Of a stretch of 44,363 nt of DNA, positions 14,403 to 22,359 are shown piece after piece. The stretch comes from Bacillota bacterium (GTDB taxonomy: Bacteria; Bacillota; Clostridia; Oscillospirales; Ruminococcaceae). Where the stretch lies: positions 1 through 44,363 of the forward strand of contig JAEZVA010000039.1 of NCBI GenBank assembly GCA_023443315.1, read 5' to 3'. The stretch's first letter is position 1. Every line of letters begins with the position of its first letter. A model generated the notes under the pieces. It saw only the letters and a program-made list of their open reading frames with translations, was not told the DNA's origin and made no database searches. Both the position numbers and the translations under genes were made by a program.

Positions 14403-15269
14403 TCACATTACCTCAATAGTGCTGTCGTAAAACTGCTCTTGAAACCGTGTCGCCGCGGTGATTTCATCTACAGTAAAACGAACACCATCCGGGGCAGCAA
14501 CCAGTTTATCCTCAACATCGTTGTTGCGATGCACTATGGCTATAATCTGCCCGCAAAACCGTTCAAGAGGCATATCCACACCCAAGATGTACACATCCAG
14601 TTCCTCGTTGTCCGGTGCAAGTTCGCCGGAGATATACCCGTAGTTAATCGGGTAAAGGATATCCGGATGCTTTGGGTGTGCAGTGCCAATTGGGCGGTCA
14701 ATCGTGATGGTTGCGGTTTTGCCAAGGAACGACCAAACCTGTGCCTTTCTTAACGTGTGCTGAATAAAATCGTGCTTTCCGGCAAGGTATTTCTCACGAC
14801 CGGGGTCTATCGGGTTTTGCGTGGCAAGACTTAGCTTTAATGCTTCATACTCCTTTGCTACAGTGAGCCTTGCGTTTAGATAGTCACGAAAACGAAGATA
14901 GTTCTTCCATTCTACACCTTGGTGTTTAACGACATGGATAAAGTGCGTTACTATCCCGTTTGGTATGGTATAATCACCGCAAGCAAAAAGCAGTTGCGTC
15001 CCATACTCTTGTTTGCGATATAAAAATCCTGCGCGCTCCATCTGCGCAATGTGCCCCAGAACAGCCTCAAAATCACAAACGGCAACAGCGATGTCAATAA
15101 TCGGTTTTGCGGCGATTGCTTGAATTGACGTGCTGCCGACGTGTTGTATATCCATAGCGATATTGCCTAATATGGTCTTCAATTGTGCGATTGCTTCTAA
15201 GGCAGCTGCGTCCCACCTAGAATCATGAGTAAGCAAACGAACCATACCTCGTTCCAGCCCAAGGCTCAT
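14403..15269 (-). CDS. GrpB nucleotidyltransferase-like / inorganic pyrophosphatase-like fusion
   Basis: This 288-residue protein joins two domains. Residues 1 to about 165 are GrpB (UPF0157), a nucleotidyltransferase-fold domain with the signature HVGSTSIQAIAAKPIIDIAV and later THFIHVV. Residues about 170-288 resemble family I inorganic pyrophosphatase: IDRPIGTAHP, YPINYGYI, then DNEELDVYILG, matching the YPxNYG and DGDPLDV motifs, although the middle Asp of the latter is Glu. Start choice: the ATG at 15269 overlaps the upstream stop (ATGA), indicating translational coupling; a GTG at 15287 is also possible. Neighbours are DUF1801 upstream and DUF1294 downstream. The reaction is unknown; pairing a nucleotidyltransferase with a pyrophosphatase would pull the transfer forward by removing PPi (inference). 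Confidence 0.87.
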   Translation of the reverse strand: MSLGLERGMVRLLTHDSRWDAAALEAIAQLKTILGNIAMDIQHVGSTSIQAIAAKPIIDIAVAVCDFEAVLGHIAQMERAGFLYRKQEYGTQLLFACGDYTIPNGIVTHFIHVVKHQGVEWKNYLRFRDYLNARLTVAKEYEALKLSLATQNPIDPGREKYLAGKHDFIQHTLRKAQVWSFLGKTATITIDRPIGTAHPKHPDILYPINYGYISGELAPDNEELDVYILGVDMPLERFCGQIIAIVHRNNDVEDKLVAAPDGVRFTVDEITAATRFQEQFYDSTIEVM

Positions 15270-15604
15270 AGCTGTCCCAGCCTCCACTTAACAATCTCCG
15301 CAATCAGTTCATAGGGAATGGGTAGATGATACGGAAACTGAACGGCCCCCTTACTGGTTTTGTAATCCTTAAGTTTATCAGAAAATACGGCTATCGCCTC
15401 ACCGCCCGGATAGATGCCCAGATGGCTTTTGTTTGCGGCAAAATGGATGAGATTAACCGTTTGCCAAAAGGTAGGCATCTGCCACGAGATCTTCTCTACG
15501 GCCTCCGGCGCGGCGGCATGAATCGCAGTACGGGTCTGCTCCAGTATTTTTTGTATCTCACCGTCGTACTGCGCGATGTATTCATCGATGGTTTTTACTT
15601 GCAT
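15266..15604 (-). CDS. DUF1801 (YdhG-like) protein
   Basis: This 112-residue protein belongs to DUF1801, a small alpha/beta family of uncertain role, some members of which are annotated as iron-chaperone-like. Family features are TIDEYIAQYDGEIQKILEQ, then AAPEAVEKISWQMPTFW, then HLGIYPGG and KTSKGAVQFPYHLPIPYELI near the end. The ATG at 15604 lies inside the last codons of the upstream small gene (10-base overlap), and its stop overlaps the start of the GrpB fusion gene, so the three genes are translationally coupled. There is no catalytic motif I can name. The family call is firm but the function is not known. Confidence 0.9.
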   Translation of the reverse strand: MQVKTIDEYIAQYDGEIQKILEQTRTAIHAAAPEAVEKISWQMPTFWQTVNLIHFAANKSHLGIYPGGEAIAVFSDKLKDYKTSKGAVQFPYHLPIPYELIAEIVKWRLGQL

Positions 15605-15777
15605 TGTTCCTGCTCCTTTTCTATTAGTGCCAGCGCGATTTTCAATGCGGCAATTCTCCGTGCCAGCAACGTCTGCTGTGGTTTTCCAAGCTTTATGGCG
15701 TCAATCTTCTCACACTTTTGAAGGGTGGAAAGCAGCGCACGGTGTGCCTCATGTAGTTCTTCCGCCGAATAGGTCAT
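15595..15777 (-). CDS. Small helical protein at the head of the DUF1801 operon
   Basis: This 60-residue frame begins with ATG preceded by GTGAGG 8 bases upstream. It is rich in Ala, Leu, Glu and Lys and should form two amphipathic helices (SAEELHEAHRALLSTLQKCE, then LARRIAALKIALALIEKEQ). Its last 10 bases overlap the start of the DUF1801 gene. I do not recognise a family. Coupling, the ribosome-binding site and a -10-like TATAAT upstream argue that it is expressed; a leader peptide is an alternative. Confidence 0.65.
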   Translation of the reverse strand: MTYSAEELHEAHRALLSTLQKCEKIDAIKLGKPQQTLLARRIAALKIALALIEKEQEQCK

Positions 15778-16091
15778 TTCTCATGCCTCACTTTCGGGTT
15801 GTGCTTCACTTAAGACCCCTCGGCGTAATTTATTCCCTCCAACACTTGCCGAGTAAGATAACACCATTATATCATATCACTGCTGTAAAATTAAGTTATG
15901 GCATAGAAAACGCATTGGCTTTATTCCTATTTCTTTTTTATTAAAGCAATAAAGCCCAGGTTTATTTTAATTCCCATTAAATTCTAGATTGGCTTGTAAG
16001 GTAACCCCATTTCCCCCTGTTATAAGACGCATGTTTACAGCGGTTATCCTTATCCTTTGCGGATATAATAATCCCAAAGGAGCGTGAAAAC

Positions 16092-16520
16092 ATGAACGGA
16101 AATTCAGAACTGCTTAATTTTATCTATCAAAACTCCCAAATGGGTGTAGACACCATCGACCAAATTATCGGCATTGTCGAAGACAATGAGTTTCAAAGAC
16201 ATCTCGAATCTCAACTTAACGAGTATAAGGAGATTCTGCACGCCGCCAAAGCAAAGCTGCATGAAAACGGTTGTGACGAAAAGGGAATCAGCTCGCTAGA
16301 CAAAGTAAAAACCTATCTGATGATAAATATGCAGACGCTTATGGATAAAACCCCATCGCATATTTCCGAGATGCTCATAGTCGGCAGCAACATGGGTGTG
16401 ATTAACGCGGTAAAGAACTTAAAAAAGTATCATCATGCCGATCAGGATATTACACAGCTGATGGAACGGTTGCTTCGGTTTGAGGAGAATAACATTCAGC
16501 AACTCAAGCAATTTCTGTAG
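16092..16520 (+). CDS. Hypothetical four-helix-bundle-like protein
   Basis: This 142-residue protein has a strong AAAGGAG site 9 bases before its ATG and its own terminator. It is almost entirely helical and acidic/polar: an N-terminal segment with NFIYQNSQMGVDTID, long helices with RHLESQLNEYKEILHAAKAKL and MINMQTLMDKTPSHISEML, a Gly-containing turn (GSNMGVINAV) and a C-terminal helix with LLRFEENNIQQLKQF. This resembles small ferritin-like or DUF2383-type helical bundles, but I see no clear paired ExxH metal motif. There are no membrane segments or signal peptide. It stands alone between the DUF1801 operon and the deacetylase. No function is assigned. Confidence 0.75.
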   Translation: MNGNSELLNFIYQNSQMGVDTIDQIIGIVEDNEFQRHLESQLNEYKEILHAAKAKLHENGCDEKGISSLDKVKTYLMINMQTLMDKTPSHISEMLIVGSNMGVINAVKNLKKYHHADQDITQLMERLLRFEENNIQQLKQFL

Positions 16521-16536
16521 TGTTAAAATCAAGAAG

Positions 16537-16562
16537 CGCCCTGATTGTTCAGGGCGTTTTTT
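16537..16562 (+). terminator. Terminator of the helical protein gene
   Basis: CGCCCTGA and TCAGGGCG form an 8-bp stem with a 4-base loop followed by six T residues. Confidence 0.93.
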
Positions 16563-16763
16563 GCTGTCGCCAATAAACGGGTAAGAATAGGAATATTTAA
16601 TCAGAATATAATTTATAGTATTACATAATCAATGTCCGAGTAAAATTATGAATAGCTTATATCTATGGCTTTGCAAAGGTTTTTACGCAGGCAGTACAAG
16701 TGAAACGAAATATAAAACTATATATTGCTTATCTGTTAGACGCTGACGATATGGGGGGACAGT

Positions 16764-17651
16764 GTGTATATTTCGATTCATAAAACAACGCTTTTTGCTG
16801 TCACGGTTATCCTTGTGGTTGTTCTTGTTGTGGCTACAATGCTGATGTACGCACCCGATGTCGTTGCGGCGGATAATGAACAAAGCGAGCCGGTTACCCT
16901 GCCAATTATCATGTACCACGAGGTAAAATACAGCAAGCATGGTAAGGATGCTATCAGCCTGTACGAGTTTGAGTCGGATCTACAATACCTGCAAAAAAAT
17001 GGCTACACAACCATTACCGTCACCCAGCTAATTAATTATGTGTACCACGATGAGCCTTTACCCGAAAATCCGATTATCCTATCGTTTGACGACGGCTACC
17101 TAAACACCTACCTGTACGCGTATCCGATTATTAAGCAGTACGGAATGTGTATGGTCTTGTCGGTCATCGGCAAAGACAGCGAGGAGTTCTCTAAGCATCC
17201 AAGCAAAAGCATCGACTATGCGCACGTTACTTGGGAGCAGCTCAGGGAGATGACCGAATCGGGCTATGTAGAGGTGCAAAACCACACCTATAATCTGCAC
17301 AGCATGGGCAGGGGAAGAACCGGCTGCATGCAGGACCCAAACGAATCGTTGGATGACTATCAGTTGCTGCTAGCCGAGGATGTGATTAAGCTGCAGGAAC
17401 TGCTGCTAACCCAAACGGGGCAGCTGCCCAACGCGTTTGCATACCCTTACGGAAAGGCAAGCGAACAAACCGATGTGGTTCTAAAGAAGCTGGGTTTTCG
17501 CGCAACACTTTCCTGCAACTATGGGGTAAACATGATCACGAAAGATCCGGATGTGTTATTTGGGCTTAAGCGGGTCTGCCGAAGTCACGGTACGACAATT
17601 CAAAAGACGCTAAAAGAAGCCGAGAAAACAATCAAGAAGAAATCGATATAG
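16764..17651 (+). CDS. Polysaccharide deacetylase (NodB fold), membrane-anchored or secreted
   Basis: This 295-residue protein removes acetyl groups from a GlcNAc or MurNAc-type polysaccharide outside the cell. It has an N-terminal hydrophobic segment (about 9-30, ending near VVAADNE) serving as signal peptide or anchor. The NodB domain follows: PIIMYHEV, motif 1 ILSFDDGYLNTY with Asp109 and Asp110, and motif 2 around VQNHTYNLHS with His174 and His179, spaced one residue wider than the common HSxxH; later AYPYGK and RVCRSHGTT. The GTG start has a GGGGGG site upstream. It is flanked by a terminator on each side and appears monocistronic. A cell-wall or spore role is likely, but the substrate is not fixed by the sequence. 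Confidence 0.9.
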   Translation: MYISIHKTTLFAVTVILVVVLVVATMLMYAPDVVAADNEQSEPVTLPIIMYHEVKYSKHGKDAISLYEFESDLQYLQKNGYTTITVTQLINYVYHDEPLPENPIILSFDDGYLNTYLYAYPIIKQYGMCMVLSVIGKDSEEFSKHPSKSIDYAHVTWEQLREMTESGYVEVQNHTYNLHSMGRGRTGCMQDPNESLDDYQLLLAEDVIKLQELLLTQTGQLPNAFAYPYGKASEQTDVVLKKLGFRATLSCNYGVNMITKDPDVLFGLKRVCRSHGTTIQKTLKEAEKTIKKKSI

Positions 17652-17657
17652 AACAGT

Positions 17658-17695
17658 GGGTCTGCACGTTGAGCATGTGCAGACCCCTGTTTTTT
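17658..17695 (+). terminator. Terminator between deacetylase and AraC gene
   Basis: GGGTCTGCAC and GTGCAGACCC form a perfect 10-bp stem, followed by CTGTTTTTT. The converging AraC gene ends at 17711. Confidence 0.93.
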
Positions 17696-17710
17696 GCTAT
17701 TTTCGCTTCG

Positions 17711-18616
17711 TTATTCTATGCGAGCAACTGGTCTTGCCTCAATATAGCCACGGTAGCCCATAGGCGCAAGCTGAAAACGCGGCGCTTGCTCTGGTGCCCA
17801 CTTGTAGCCGTACAGCGTCGGGTCAAAGCGATCAATGTGCTTTTCAACCTCGCCTATCGCCTCCATAAACGTCGAGTCCTCATACGGCTCACCCTGAAAA
17901 ATCATCATGGTGCAGGGTGGAAGCTCTACGAGTTCATACCCATCGGGTATCTTATTGCTGTAATCAAGCCCAACCTCAACCCCCTGAACATACCGAGAGG
18001 TTCCCTTGGCAATCAGATGGTCGGGCAGCCACATGCCAATCGGCTCGTACAGCGCCTCTTTTACACTGGCTAACACAGCCCACACGTCGCAGCCCACCTC
18101 TTCACAGTAGGCAAAATACTCGGTTGCCTTTATCCCACGTTTTATAAGTACCTTTCGCGCGGGACGTTCCACCACCTGAACAAAGATGGATTTTATGCCC
18201 TGATTTTCGCTCACACTAACAGCTCCTTTGTTGTAGATTCGGTAGAGGTTCAGCGCACTTTGCGGTAAAAACAGCTTGATAGGCGGCGTGTCTTTGCTGT
18301 ACCGCTTTGGAGAGATGCCAAACGCCTTAGAAAACGCCCGTGTAAACCCCTCATGCGAGTCAAATACAAAATCCAGCGCCACATCAAGCACCCTTACATC
18401 ATGGTCTCTCAGCATCAAAGCTGCCTCGGTCAAACGCAGGCTACGAATGTACTCAAACGGCGCAATCTGCGTCGCATCCTTAAACAGCTTAGCGGCGTGC
18501 CATGGCGAATATCCCGCCGCGTTACCCAGTTGCCCCAGCGTTATCTTATCGGTTATATTCGCAGCAATGTAATCCTGCATCCGCTGTACCGCCTTTGCGG
18601 CTTCGAGATCGTGCAC
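17711..18616 (-). CDS. AraC-family regulator with GyrI-like effector domain
   Basis: This 301-residue protein has an N-terminal AraC DNA-binding domain of two helix-turn-helix motifs (about 8-108), including LGQLGNAAGYSPWHAAKLFK and the second motif with DVALDFVFDSHEGFTRAFSKAFGISPKRY. The C-terminal half (about 135-300) looks like a GyrI/effector-binding domain: EYFAYCEEVGCDVWAVL, then GVEVGLDYSNKIPDGYELVELPP. This is the Rob/SoxS-like arrangement with the DNA-binding domain first, seen in regulators that sense small drugs or metabolites. GTG start at 18616 with AAGGGGGG upstream. No transporter is adjacent, so its targets are unknown. Confidence 0.9.
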   Translation of the reverse strand: MHDLEAAKAVQRMQDYIAANITDKITLGQLGNAAGYSPWHAAKLFKDATQIAPFEYIRSLRLTEAALMLRDHDVRVLDVALDFVFDSHEGFTRAFSKAFGISPKRYSKDTPPIKLFLPQSALNLYRIYNKGAVSVSENQGIKSIFVQVVERPARKVLIKRGIKATEYFAYCEEVGCDVWAVLASVKEALYEPIGMWLPDHLIAKGTSRYVQGVEVGLDYSNKIPDGYELVELPPCTMMIFQGEPYEDSTFMEAIGEVEKHIDRFDPTLYGYKWAPEQAPRFQLAPMGYRGYIEARPVARIE

Positions 18617-18925
18617 TTGGTTCCCCCCTTTCCTCTACGAGTATACAGGCAATTCAAACACGTTTCTTGACTTTGTTTGTGAGACTTAGTTTGCATAGCA
18701 CGACAACGACCCAAGTCTTCTATTTTTCTCCTATTGTATCAGAGAAGCCGCGAGATTTCCACCTAAAGACTGGCATGACGATTGTCGAATTCGGTTGAAC
18801 TAACGCACCTTTGTTGTGGTCACGTCATACAATGAAATAGCAATTAACTATAGTGACGAAAAGCCGGAAGGTGTATGAGGACAACATTTACTTCGGCACA
18901 TTAAAAAAGAAAGTGAGATGCTAAC
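18617..18925. other. Intergenic region upstream of the AraC and DUF4183 genes
   Basis: About 310 bases between divergent genes. It must hold both promoters, but I see no convincing sigma-A pair for the plus-strand gene. A sporulation sigma factor would fit a DUF4183 gene but cannot be shown. No RNA element or repeat was recognised. Confidence 0.4.
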
Positions 18926-19309
18926 ATGGCATTATCATTGCTTAAAATCGCAATCACGATGACGGCTTCGCAGCCTACAACCACCGCATACCCCACGGTA
19001 AAGAATTTCTTTCATATCGTACCAGCCGGTGGGTATTCCAACACAGTGATTACAATTGACGACGAAGACTGGATAGACGATACCGGTACCGCCGTAGCGG
19101 TAGGCGGACTAACCCCGGTAACAACCAACAACGGATATGCACAGCTAATGATAAACGGTGCGGTGCAGGAAGCGGGGGTATTAACAACCCTTTCGGTAGA
19201 TGAAGTAGTAATTACGTTTACCGCTTCTACTACTATTGACGCAGACGAGCTGATTGTATTAACGGTTACAAACTTTGCACCGGTCACCACTGCTCCAATT
19301 ATTTCTTAG
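18926..19309 (+). CDS. DUF4183 family protein (spore-surface type)
   Basis: This 127-residue protein matches the DUF4183 pattern of short beta-rich proteins from sporulating Firmicutes, often linked with exosporium or collagen-like surface proteins. After a short N-terminus it shows KNFFHIVPAGGYSNTVITI, then WIDDTGTAVAVGGL, then NNGYAQLMINGAVQEAGV and a C-terminal run of Thr/Val-rich beta strands (ITFTASTTIDADELIVLTV). It has no signal peptide and is Thr/Val/Ala-rich. A weak AGTGAG site precedes the ATG. A GC-rich hairpin follows (19372-19400), and a second protein with DUF4183-like repeats is encoded just downstream. Association with the spore is inferred from the family. Confidence 0.82.
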   Translation: MALSLLKIAITMTASQPTTTAYPTVKNFFHIVPAGGYSNTVITIDDEDWIDDTGTAVAVGGLTPVTTNNGYAQLMINGAVQEAGVLTTLSVDEVVITFTASTTIDADELIVLTVTNFAPVTTAPIIS

Positions 19310-19371
19310 TTAGGGCGAAACGCAAAGCCTCCCCGAAACGATGAATGAACGTTTGCAAATTTCGCACAGGA

Positions 19372-19400
19372 AACGGCAGCCCCCTTTCGGAGCTGCCGTT
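19372..19400 (+). terminator. GC-rich hairpin after the first DUF4183 gene
   Basis: AACGGCAGC and GCTGCCGTT form a 9-bp stem with an 11-base loop. No T-run follows, so it may be a weak terminator or an mRNA-stabilising hairpin. Confidence 0.5.
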
Positions 19401-19480
19401 GACACTAAGATGTTAACTGAAGGTGCCATTGTTACATTACCCAATAACCATAGTACCGTTAATGAAAAAGGACTGTTAGT

Positions 19481-20500
19481 ATGCTGCGATATCAGTGCCC
19501 CTGTTTCCCGTGTTATCTCTCGGACGGGAACGGCGACGTTATAGGTCCCCACAAACCGGGTGCCATCCAATATGTCAATCTGTCTGCGGGTGACAACTAT
19601 GCCCAAAGCCAGTATATCAGCGAAAACGGAAGGCTTCAAACAGACATCATTTCAGCTATATTGGTAAAAGGCTTTGTCACTGTATTCGGCAGAGGGGCAG
19701 GAGCAACCGCAACCATACCCTTTCGCAATATTCAATGTATCAGAAGTGCGTCCGGCACAGATGGGTTTGTTTTTGTTACGACCTGCTTTGGATGTTGCGC
19801 GATGCCTGTTTTTCGGCACAAAGGCGGCAGACGGTATGCGGCATATATCAAAGTGAGGGTAACCATAAAAACGGCGGTGTTTGAGGAAAGCCCTGCCGGC
19901 AGCCAAGAGGGCGCAGTCTATCGCACGTCCTTTTGCACCTGCATTACAGCCTACAGACGGTCGTCTTCTGTTAGAGCAAAGGTAAATCAATACAACACCT
20001 TGTCAGACGGGAAAAGCCGGGTGTATACCAGCGAGGACGCGCTGCCGGAATATGGCGGGCAGGGACTGGTATCCCCAGAAGAAGCCTCTATTCACAACCT
20101 GTTTGTCAACGGGATGATGCAGCCCAAAAACAGCTATCGATTAAGTGAGGAAGCACTGGAGCTGCTGACTGAGGACGTGCCAAAGGAAGGCGAGCCGATT
20201 GTCGTTTCTTATGTAAGGCTACTTGATGGATGTAACCGAAAGCTGAGCGCCGCCCATCGGTATTATATTGCTGTGTCAGATGGAGTAAGCGCAACCTACA
20301 CAGACAGCGATCGATTGGCACAATACGAAAGCAGCGGCATACCCGATCCCCGCAATGTAAGCTATTATAACCTTTACGTCAACGCGGTTTTGCAGCCCAC
20401 GGCGACCTATAAGGTTCAAAAGGGCGTACTGGAATTAACGTCTGCGCCAGAAAACGGGCAATATGTAATCTTTGAGTCGGTGACCGTTCTTGAACCGTAA
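19481..20500 (+). CDS. Protein with Cys-containing N-terminus and two DUF4183-like repeats
   Basis: This 339-residue protein ends in two tandem DUF4183-like units, about 167-256 and 257-339. Each runs from a short strand pair through SIHNLFVNGMMQPKNSYRLS or SYYNLYVNAVLQPTATYKV to a final V-rich strand. Residues 1-165 are different: a CPCFPC cluster at the start, NLSAGDNYAQSQYISENGRL, then TVFGRGAGATATIPFRNIQC and FVTTCFGCC. The arrangement is loosely like DUF3992/endospore-appendage proteins, but this is not certain. AAGGA lies 9 bases before the ATG. The 19650-19980 stretch is also open in other frames, so a frameshift in the N-terminal half cannot be excluded. Together with 18926-19309 it suggests a small spore-surface locus. 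Confidence 0.65.
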   Translation: MLRYQCPCFPCYLSDGNGDVIGPHKPGAIQYVNLSAGDNYAQSQYISENGRLQTDIISAILVKGFVTVFGRGAGATATIPFRNIQCIRSASGTDGFVFVTTCFGCCAMPVFRHKGGRRYAAYIKVRVTIKTAVFEESPAGSQEGAVYRTSFCTCITAYRRSSSVRAKVNQYNTLSDGKSRVYTSEDALPEYGGQGLVSPEEASIHNLFVNGMMQPKNSYRLSEEALELLTEDVPKEGEPIVVSYVRLLDGCNRKLSAAHRYYIAVSDGVSATYTDSDRLAQYESSGIPDPRNVSYYNLYVNAVLQPTATYKVQKGVLELTSAPENGQYVIFESVTVLEP

Positions 20501-20605
20501 ATAAATAACAGAAATAAATACGACCACAAAAAATGAAGATTATTTTCTTCTGCTTTTAATGTGCAAGGGAACGAAAATATAATGAGAAAATTAAGGAGAA
20601 TTTAT

Positions 20606-21952
20606 GTGAATATCAACTTGTTTTACGGGTTAAACGGGCGAACTGTTACGCCGTGCGACCCTTTATATAATAAAGACAGGCAGGGTTGGAATAGGGCGGT
20701 ACAAAAATTTCCATCCGTAATTAGCTATTGCACAAATACAAACGATGTATCTAGTGCAGTCAACTGGTCAACAAGAAACGGCATACCCTTGCGTATACGC
20801 AGCGGTGGGCATAATTATGAGGGCTACTCGAATGGAAACGGCGTGCTCGTTATCGATGTAAGCGAGATGGATGCAATTGAGCTAGACGAACAGACCGGTG
20901 TGGTGCGGATGCAGCCGGGTGCATTGAATGAGCAGATATACAGTACCGTGTCTTCAAGGGGCTACCCGTTCCCAGGAGGACTTTGTCCCACGGTGGCGGT
21001 AAGTGGATTTGCGCTAGGAGGTGGGTGGGGTTTGTCCTGCCGTTATCTGGGTCTGGGATGTGACAGCTTAGAGGAAATTGAGATTGTGAATTGCGAAGGA
21101 AGGATTATCAAGGCAAACACGCGGTGCAACCCCGACCTGTTTTGGGCATGCAGGGGAGCGGGTGGGGGCAACTTCGGCGTGGTGACCCAGCTTACGTTTC
21201 GGCTTCCGCCCCAAAGCGACATGGTAACGCTGGTGGAACTTGCGTATCCAAACGCATCCAACTCTGAGATGGAACAATTTATTGGTACTTGGCAACAGTG
21301 GTTGGTCGGTCTCGACGATCGAATCACCTTGCGCGCAGGTCTTTATAACTCAAGCATCGAGGGCAGGGGTATTTATAGCGTAGGATTATTTTATGGAACA
21401 ATTGAGGAGGCGGGGCAGATCTTGCAGCCCTTTGCGGATATACCGGGCGGTACGATTTCGCTAGAAGCGATGACCTTCCTACAGGCCATTCAAATCATAG
21501 AACAATCGTACCCGTCTTCTGAGAAGTTTCAAAATGCCAGCGGCTTTGCAAACAGACATTACAGTCAGCCCGAAATAAAAAATATCGTAGAGTTGATTGA
21601 CCAAAGGGCGGAAGGCTCCGTTACTGCTGCGGTAAGCCTATATGCCTTAGGGGGCAAGGTTCGGGAGGTCGCCCCCAGTGCCACCGCTTTTTATTATAGA
21701 AACGCTGCCTATATTATGACAATACAGTCGGTATGGGAAGACAACCAATACGCGTGTGACAACAGGCAGTGGGTTTATGAGAGGTACAGGTACCTAAGTG
21801 GCATAACCGACGGCGCATTTGTGAATTTCCCTTACAACTGCTTAACGGAATATGGGAGAGAGTATTACGGAGAGAACATGACCAGGCTCCGCCTCGTAAA
21901 ATGCAGCTACGATCCCGGAAATGTGTTCTGCTTTCCCCAATCGATACGATAA
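20606..21952 (+). CDS. FAD-linked oxidoreductase with berberine-bridge domain
   Basis: This 448-residue enzyme belongs to the VAO/PCMH flavoprotein family, members of which oxidise sugars or alcohols using O2 or another acceptor. The FAD-binding domain has IRSGGHNYEGYS with His69 and GGLCPTVAVSGFALGGGWG with Cys127, the two residues that attach FAD covalently in bicovalent flavoenzymes. The C-terminus carries a berberine-bridge (BBE) segment with YGENMTRLRLVKCSYDP and NVFCFPQSI. No signal peptide is seen. The GTG at 20606 was chosen for its AAGGAG 7 bases upstream; the frame could begin at GTG 20561 or ATG 20582 with poorer sites. A terminator follows at 22010. The natural substrate is unknown; in an anaerobe a non-oxygen acceptor is likely (inference). 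Confidence 0.9.
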   Translation: MNINLFYGLNGRTVTPCDPLYNKDRQGWNRAVQKFPSVISYCTNTNDVSSAVNWSTRNGIPLRIRSGGHNYEGYSNGNGVLVIDVSEMDAIELDEQTGVVRMQPGALNEQIYSTVSSRGYPFPGGLCPTVAVSGFALGGGWGLSCRYLGLGCDSLEEIEIVNCEGRIIKANTRCNPDLFWACRGAGGGNFGVVTQLTFRLPPQSDMVTLVELAYPNASNSEMEQFIGTWQQWLVGLDDRITLRAGLYNSSIEGRGIYSVGLFYGTIEEAGQILQPFADIPGGTISLEAMTFLQAIQIIEQSYPSSEKFQNASGFANRHYSQPEIKNIVELIDQRAEGSVTAAVSLYALGGKVREVAPSATAFYYRNAAYIMTIQSVWEDNQYACDNRQWVYERYRYLSGITDGAFVNFPYNCLTEYGREYYGENMTRLRLVKCSYDPGNVFCFPQSIR

Positions 21953-22009
21953 TTGAGGAAAAATGTACTGTGAAAGAAGACTCTTAAAAGGCGAATACCT
22001 TTTTGCAGC

Positions 22010-22051
22010 ACAGCGGCCCGCATCAGTGCTCGATGCGAGCCGCTGTGTTTT
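22010..22051 (+). terminator. Terminator after the FAD oxidase
   Basis: ACAGCGGC and GCCGCTGT enclose an inner GCATC/GATGC pair, and GTTTTT follows. Confidence 0.85.
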
Positions 22052-22052
22052 T

Positions 22053-22359
22053 GCAAATAGGGTTTGGTTCGTCACCCGAGCAATTGTTTTATAAGGCGTA
22101 AATAGAAAATGCCTCCAAAACAAAGTGTTTCTCATCGTTTTTAATAGCCTTGATTGGCGGCGGTTATGTATAGTATAAGTGGAAACTATAGTTAACAAGT
22201 CTGTATTAGGGTGTGTCAGTATGCGGAAATAGACTATGTTTTTTCATCTTACAAACAGTCCTTAGTACAAAGACGGTTCCGCTGCAGTTTACAGATGTAG
22301 CGTAAACCGATATACTTATGAGAAAGAGAACGAAAAATGCAATAAAGCGGGAGGATAAG
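22053..22359. other. Intergenic region before the sensor kinase
   Basis: About 310 bases. A possible promoter is TTGATT near 22150 with TATAAG about 18 bases on. A partly symmetric TATAGT...ACTATA stretch lies around 22170-22192. No RNA gene or small coding frame with a ribosome-binding site was seen. Confidence 0.35.

Noticed and set aside
19310..19990. Two minus-strand frames (about 110 residues each) and a short plus-strand frame across the DUF4183 locus
   Set aside because: No ribosome-binding site or known family; the plus-strand frame from 19481 has a Shine-Dalgarno and joins directly to clear DUF4183 repeats. A frameshift remains possible and is noted with that gene.
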